Assembly (NCBI GenBank): GCA_965603365.1 | Contig: CBFDCR010000098.1 | Span: forward strand, 1-16,899 | From: JAHELQ01 sp965603365 | Lineage (GTDB): Bacteria; Acidobacteriota; Aminicenantia; UBA2199 | DNA length: 16,899 nt | Direction: 5' to 3' | Part shown: positions 12,909 to 16,899 of the stretch, piece by piece | How the letters are laid out: each line of letters opens with the position of its first letter | Numbering within the stretch: position 1 is the stretch's first letter | Notes under the pieces: generated by a model | What the model was told of the DNA's origin: nothing | The model's database searches: none | What the model saw: only the letters and a program-made list of their open reading frames with translations | Program-made: the position numbers and the translations under genes

Positions 12909-12937
12909 GACCTTCGGTTGTACCGCGGGCAAAGGTC
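12909..12937 (+). other. Possible stem-loop in the exonuclease mRNA leader
   Basis: GACCTT (12909-12914) pairs with AAGGTC (12932-12937), and directly inside it CGGT (12915-12918) pairs with ACCG (12922-12925) around TGT. This leaves a 6-nt bulge on one side. It lies between the promoter and the ribosome binding site. Confidence 0.3.
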
Positions 12938-12974
12938 GAATTGTTTTGACAGCGATCGCAAAGGAAATAGAACA

Positions 12975-13583
12975 GTGAAGTCCAAACCTGAAAACAGGCT
13001 CAGCAGAGATTACATCAACGCCCTTCCCGTTATCCGCTTTAATGGAGAAGTGGTTTTGGTGGACCAGGAGGCGCAGGCGAAAGAGATTATCGGGAACCTG
13101 GAACAGGAGGAATATGTGGGGTTCGACACCGAAAGCAGGCCCTCCTTTAAAAAAGGGGTGGCCTATCCCATTTCGTTGATTCAAATTGCCACCGATAACA
13201 CCGCCTATCTGTTCCACTCAATCGCAGACGGATTTCCCCACCCGCTGTGGGACTTCCTGGCTAACGAGGACATCAAGAAGATCGGCATCGGCCTTCAGGG
13301 GGATATGGAGAAATTAAAGGATTTCTCTAAATTCCGGGTCGGCGGTTTTATTGATTTGTGCAATCTGGCGGCCCAAAAGGGCATCATCCAGACCGGGGCC
13401 CGAGCCCTCACCGCCCGTTACCTGAAGCGTCGGCTGGTCAAGAGTTCCCAGCGCACCAACTGGGCCAATTCAAATTTATCGGGAAAACAAAAAATCTACG
13501 CCGCCACCGATGCCTGGATCTGTCTCAAGATTTACCCCCTGCTAATGGCCGACCCCCACACCTACGACCCCGAAGAGGAATGA
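12975..13583 (+). CDS. DEDD-type 3'-5' exonuclease, ribonuclease D-like
   Basis: The 202-residue protein contains one 3'-5' exonuclease domain. Exo I is VGFDTES (D51 and E53), followed by PISLIQIATDNTAYLF; exo II is IGIGLQGDMEKL with its Asp; exo III is KIYAATDAW, with Y four residues before D, as in the DEDDy subclass. It lacks the HRDC domains of full RNase D, so it resembles the short RNase D-like and WRN-exonuclease-like proteins. The start GTG at 12975 has AAAGGA about 10 nt upstream; a TTG at 12918 would add 19 residues but lies within the leader hairpin and has no such site. The 3' end overlaps the convergent cyclase gene by 22 nt. Confidence 0.88.
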   Translation: MKSKPENRLSRDYINALPVIRFNGEVVLVDQEAQAKEIIGNLEQEEYVGFDTESRPSFKKGVAYPISLIQIATDNTAYLFHSIADGFPHPLWDFLANEDIKKIGIGLQGDMEKLKDFSKFRVGGFIDLCNLAAQKGIIQTGARALTARYLKRRLVKSSQRTNWANSNLSGKQKIYAATDAWICLKIYPLLMADPHTYDPEEE

Positions 13584-15868
13584 CCGGACACATATACAAT
13601 CGGAATCTTTCTCTTTACCCCTTTAACTGAAAATTCACCTAAATCTTCTGTCTCGTACCTCTCCAATACCTTTCGGGTCTCAGGCGTTTCACACGCCGCC
13701 AGGATGATATTCCGATTGGGTTCATCGAGGTGGCTATTCTGGAAATTTACCCCCCCGAGGCGACTGGCAATGTTAATCACCTCGCCGATACAGGTAAAAT
13801 CTCGCCTCTGGTTTGTCCCAAAAATACCCCAGAGTACACCGCCGCTGTTTATGGTAAACTTGACAAAAATCTGGGTTTGATTCCTTAAAATGCGGGCAGA
13901 GTTGAAATCGTTTATATAATTTTGAGCGTCGATAGCGGCATTAATGGCGTTGGTCAAACCTAAATCCTTTGCCGGGTTTCCCTCGATCCCGAATATGGCC
14001 ATGACTGCATCACCGATAAATTTGTCGACCTTCCCTTCATTACATTTGACTGCATAAACAATATGATCCATGAATCCGTTCAGCATATTTATCGTCTCTT
14101 CATCCGGCAAATCACCGGTAATGCCAACAAAATTTCGTATATCCGCGAACATGATTGTAGCTTTCCGCCGCCGGGGTTGAAATTTTTTGAGGGAGGTGGG
14201 GTTGAAAAAAGCGGTCACCACCTCTTCGACATTGAAGAGGGCTGAAGTAAAAGCCCGTTCAATGAATTGGGAAAAGACTTGATCTATCTTGCGAATCTCT
14301 CTAAGGAGTCGTACGTTCAGACCCCCGTGACCCAGGAGCAATGCGCTGTTGACCGTTTCTCCAAAAATCGACTCCGCTTTCGCTTTATTTCCCCGTTTAT
14401 GCAGGAGGAGTCCGTATTCAAAATAAGTTTCAGTCCATTTAATATCCAATTTTTTTCTTCGTGATTTCAGACTCTTTTTAAAAGCCTCTTCCGCCTTGGC
14501 CCAGAGGATGTTACGCCGCCCGATCTCACGCTCGCCCCGGAGTCGGAAGATACACCCCTTCAAATGCTCCAGGCTGGCTGAATATTCCTCCTGTATTTTG
14601 TCGCTAAACAATGAGGCCGTTTTATTGAGGCTTTCTTCCGCCTCTATATCAGACCCGCTGTCGATCAGGATGAAGGTTTTCTCCAGATAAGAGAGTGCCT
14701 GTTGAAAAGGGTTGCTCACTTTCTCTTTGAATATACGAATACTCTCGTCGATATGATGCAGCGCCATAGGGATATCGCTCTTAGAGCGGTAAGCCCTGGA
14801 GAGATGCCGGTGACTGAAGCCCAGGTATATCGGATTCAGTTGATGCTGGGAGCATAGAATATTATCTTCTTCATACCACTTTATCGCCTCGTCGAAGCGG
14901 CCCTGTTTCAGGTAGAGGTGGGCCATCTTACTGCAAACCTGGGCCTTTGCTTTCCAGAATTGCAGATCGTCAAAGGTCTTCAATGCCTCCACGTAAAAAT
15001 TCCTGGAGGACTCTAACTGCGTCCCCTCGTGGCTCAAAATCTCGGCCCGGCTCTCGTTGCAAAAGGCCAACCCAAGCTTACTGCCCAGGCCGTCGTAAAT
15101 AGAATGCGACTGGGCAAGATAGCTCTTGGCCAGATCCAATTGATTTTCAAAAATATACAATCTGCAAAGAAAGAGGGCAGACTGTGCCTTGATGAACAAA
15201 AGTCCGGCCTGGTCGCCTAAAGCGTAGGCCTGATTAAAACTCTCTTTTGCCTGTTTTCTCTGGCCGGTGGCGGCATAGCGCCGGCCCAGTTCCAGATAAA
15301 TACCGGCGGTCAACACTTCAACCTGATACAACCACATGGAATCCTGGCTTACGGTGAAAACCTTTGAGGCCATTGACTCTAAAATCTTAATGGCCCCGGT
15401 ATTATCTCCGCTGCGTCCCAGCAGCTTGGCCTTGACAAATTGACGGTGGGCTTTACAAAATCCCTCCTGGTATTGGCAATTGTCAAAATCGGTTTCACCG
15501 GTTCCCCGGAATGCCACCCCAGCCTCTTCAAAGCGACACATCTCGATCAACACTTCAACGGACCGGAGAGATGCCATTGTCACCACACAATTATGTTCCT
15601 GCTCCTCCGCCAGGATCATGATTTTACGGAAATTCTGCTCGGCAAGGTCAAATTCACCCAATCCAAGCCGAATATCCCCCAGGAGCATGTAGATGAAGCC
15701 CATGTGCCGGATGTCTTGCGCCGGCAGGTCTGCCCTCGACGCCAAAAATCGTTCTCCTTTAGACAGAGCCTCTTTGGTCTTATTTTGTTTCAGTAGATTG
15801 ATGAGTTCTTCATATAAACTTCTAACTTCACACCGCCGCTCTTCATCCGTCAACTTCACTGCTAACAT
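13562..15868 (-). CDS. TPR-repeat class III adenylate/guanylate cyclase
   Basis: The 768-residue cytoplasmic protein has no signal peptide or membrane helix. Residues from about 10 to 530 are helical TPR-type repeats (for example YMLLGDIRLGLGEFDLAEQN, KMAHLYLKQGRFDEAIKWYE, YGLLLHKRGNKAKAESIF), presumably the sensing or docking part. The cyclase domain is about 566-765. It has MFADIRNF (metal Asp about 576), KVDKFIGDAVMAIFG (second metal Asp about 620) and RRDFTCIGEVINIASRLGG, with the Asn and Arg of the NxxxR motif. The usual VGD is IGE here. Other key residues look intact, so activity is likely. The start ATG has GAGGAG 8 nt upstream. A GTGA/TCAC palindrome lies 70-92 nt upstream. Confidence 0.92.
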   Translation of the reverse strand: MLAVKLTDEERRCEVRSLYEELINLLKQNKTKEALSKGERFLASRADLPAQDIRHMGFIYMLLGDIRLGLGEFDLAEQNFRKIMILAEEQEHNCVVTMASLRSVEVLIEMCRFEEAGVAFRGTGETDFDNCQYQEGFCKAHRQFVKAKLLGRSGDNTGAIKILESMASKVFTVSQDSMWLYQVEVLTAGIYLELGRRYAATGQRKQAKESFNQAYALGDQAGLLFIKAQSALFLCRLYIFENQLDLAKSYLAQSHSIYDGLGSKLGLAFCNESRAEILSHEGTQLESSRNFYVEALKTFDDLQFWKAKAQVCSKMAHLYLKQGRFDEAIKWYEEDNILCSQHQLNPIYLGFSHRHLSRAYRSKSDIPMALHHIDESIRIFKEKVSNPFQQALSYLEKTFILIDSGSDIEAEESLNKTASLFSDKIQEEYSASLEHLKGCIFRLRGEREIGRRNILWAKAEEAFKKSLKSRRKKLDIKWTETYFEYGLLLHKRGNKAKAESIFGETVNSALLLGHGGLNVRLLREIRKIDQVFSQFIERAFTSALFNVEEVVTAFFNPTSLKKFQPRRRKATIMFADIRNFVGITGDLPDEETINMLNGFMDHIVYAVKCNEGKVDKFIGDAVMAIFGIEGNPAKDLGLTNAINAAIDAQNYINDFNSARILRNQTQIFVKFTINSGGVLWGIFGTNQRRDFTCIGEVINIASRLGGVNFQNSHLDEPNRNIILAACETPETRKVLERYETEDLGEFSVKGVKRKIPIVYVSGHSSSGS

Positions 15869-15937
15869 TCAGGTAACTCCTCGCACATCATCTATTGTTG
15901 ATAGGGGTGAAAGGTTTACACGATAACTGATTCCCAT

Positions 15938-15960
15938 AGTCGTGATTTTATTTCACGACT
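15938..15960. promoter_or_regulatory. 23-bp palindrome upstream of the cyclase gene, CRP-like half sites
   Basis: AGTCGTGA and TCACGACT are exact 8-bp inverted arms around TTTTATT. The GTGA/TCAC cores recall binding sites of CRP-family regulators, but the 7-nt spacing differs from the usual 6. On the plus strand a TTATTTT tract follows, but no plus-strand gene ends here, so a terminator role is unlikely. Confidence 0.4.
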
Positions 15961-15965
15961 TATTT

Positions 15966-15988
15966 TAAAAGAAACCCGCCGGGATTTC
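15966..15988 (-). terminator. Rho-independent terminator after the metallophosphoesterase gene
   Basis: On the minus strand GAAATCC and GGGTTTC form a 7-bp stem (one T-G pair) around CGGC, followed at once by TTTT. It lies about 50-75 nt past the stop at 16041 and before the cyclase gene, so the two minus-strand genes are probably separate transcripts. Confidence 0.6.
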
Positions 15989-16040
15989 AACCTGTTTCCC
16001 TATTTTTTCGAGTTTTTACCAGGATGGCTTCAAGCTCACC

Positions 16041-16899
16041 CTACCGGCTCTTCTGGGGTTGGAGGGTGAAATGGGTGATTTCGCAGTGGGAGAAGAGGCG
16101 CATAGGGGGGCCCCAGAAGCCGGTGCCCGGCGACGTATAGATGTATGAGCCGTCCTTTTCAAACAGCCCGGTATGGTATTTGAAGACCAGGCAGACGATG
16201 AGATCCAGCGGCGGGATCTGGCCGGCATGAGTATGGCCGGACAGTTGTAACCCCACCCCCCTCTTTACCGCCTCATCGAAGCCGGTGGGGCGGTGATAGA
16301 GTACGATAATGGGTTTTTTTGGGTCACACTTTTCGATAACCGCAGCCAGGTCCGGGCCCTTCAGACTAAACTGCCGGGCCGAGTCGTCGTCGAGGCCGAT
16401 GATTTGCAGCTCATCGGCAATAACCGCCATATCGTTCCGCAGCACCCTTAGATTGGCCTGCCCGGCCATATACATAAATATATCAAGACCGGCATAGAAC
16501 TCATGGTTGCCGGTCACGGCAATGACGCCGTGGGGGGCCTGTAAATTCAGCAGGTTCTCACAAAAGTATTCATCGTCACAGATATTGCTGTCCAGCAAAT
16601 CGCCGGTAATGACGATCAAGTCCGGCTTCAGGGCATTAACGGTATCGACGATATATTCAATTACCCCTTTCGATTTAAACGACTCCAGGTGCAGATCCGA
16701 CAGTTGCACAATGGAAAACCCCGCCAGATCTTTTGAGAGGTTCTTCAAAGGAATGGTAAACCGCCGCACCACCGGCCGCTGCAGGCCGTTTACCAGCGAA
16801 TAAACGGAAACGATGCCGATTACCGCCAGGGCCATAATGGCCAGCAGCCTCTTTTGCTGGGGCAGCATCTTTGCCAACAGCCACTGAATGAAGAAAATA
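16041..16899 (-). CDS. Membrane-anchored calcineurin-like metallophosphoesterase, 5' end beyond window
   Basis: All the metal motifs are present: QLSDLHLE, VITGDLLDS, AVTGNHEFY, LYHRP and LSGHTHAGQIPP. A typical ending, TGFWGPPMRLFSHCEI, follows. The type is like YkuE/YaeI and related exported phosphoesterases; some of this group cleave UDP-diacylglucosamine, but the substrate cannot be told here. A membrane helix precedes the domain (LAIMALAVIGIVSVYSLV). The frame stays open to the edge of the window (IFFIQWL...), and the internal TTG at 16877 and ATG at 16868 have no ribosome binding site. The true start is therefore probably outside, perhaps adding more membrane helices as in the longer members of about 370 residues. 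Confidence 0.88.
   Translation of the reverse strand, partial: IFFIQWLLAKMLPQQKRLLAIMALAVIGIVSVYSLVNGLQRPVVRRFTIPLKNLSKDLAGFSIVQLSDLHLESFKSKGVIEYIVDTVNALKPDLIVITGDLLDSNICDDEYFCENLLNLQAPHGVIAVTGNHEFYAGLDIFMYMAGQANLRVLRNDMAVIADELQIIGLDDDSARQFSLKGPDLAAVIEKCDPKKPIIVLYHRPTGFDEAVKRGVGLQLSGHTHAGQIPPLDLIVCLVFKYHTGLFEKDGSYIYTSPGTGFWGPPMRLFSHCEITHFTLQPQKSR

Noticed and set aside
15938..15967. Bidirectional rho-independent terminator
   Set aside because: A T-run follows only on the plus strand, where no gene ends; the minus-strand gene already has a better terminator at 15966-15988.

Overview
The window reads as chromosomal DNA from an uncultured, probably anaerobic, Gram-negative-like bacterium. Most genes are GC-rich. 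Its large sensors (a 14-blade two-component-type propeller fused to a SpoIIE phosphatase, and a TPR-adenylate cyclase) are of kinds common in Acidobacteriota-related groups such as Aminicenantia. That placement is a guess from gene style, not a phylogenetic result.

Layout. 1-540: a tandem 21/22-bp repeat, a short unrecognised reading frame and a promoter. 541-1788: the remains of three toxin-antitoxin loci. Each antitoxin-type gene looks intact, while one PIN toxin has an internal deletion, one MazF/PemK toxin is cut short and one DUF433 gene has no toxin beside it. A 36-37 bp imperfect direct repeat lies on both sides of this stretch. 2124-5363 (minus): the transmembrane propeller/Y_Y_Y/SpoIIE phosphatase. 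5450-9042 (plus): an RNA-modification cluster, rsmH, rsmI, a tgt paralogue and a homologue of the aminoglycoside-resistance m7G1405 16S methyltransferases (ArmA/Rmt). 9350-11156 (plus): a strikingly AT-rich three-gene operon for a small exported Cys-containing peptide, a secreted six-bladed propeller and a membrane-anchored CPPC thioredoxin-like protein. 11488-16899: a YjbQ enzyme, an EamA/DMT transporter (minus), a DEDD exonuclease, a TPR-adenylate cyclase (minus) and a metallophosphoesterase (minus, 5' end beyond the window).

How the genes fit together. RsmH and RsmI both modify C1402 of 16S rRNA, and the Rmt-family enzyme is expected to methylate G1405 three residues away in helix 44. Three decoding-site methyltransferases therefore sit in one run of genes. 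The rsmI/tgt-like and tgt-like/rmt-like pairs each overlap by 8 nt, which suggests co-translation. The TGT paralogue keeps its catalytic aspartates and zinc site, but its base-recognition loop differs from canonical TGT. This cluster is the best candidate here for an undescribed system: a housekeeping-style Rmt enzyme coupled to a base-exchange enzyme. The peptide-propeller-thioredoxin operon is the second candidate.

Regulation visible in the sequence: several -10 boxes lie only 6-8 nt from the start codon (rsmH, rsmI, DMT transporter), which suggests leaderless mRNAs. Clear TTGAC-type promoters precede the peptide operon, yjbQ and the exonuclease gene. Palindromes sit at several promoters, including a GTGA/TCAC one near the adenylate cyclase.
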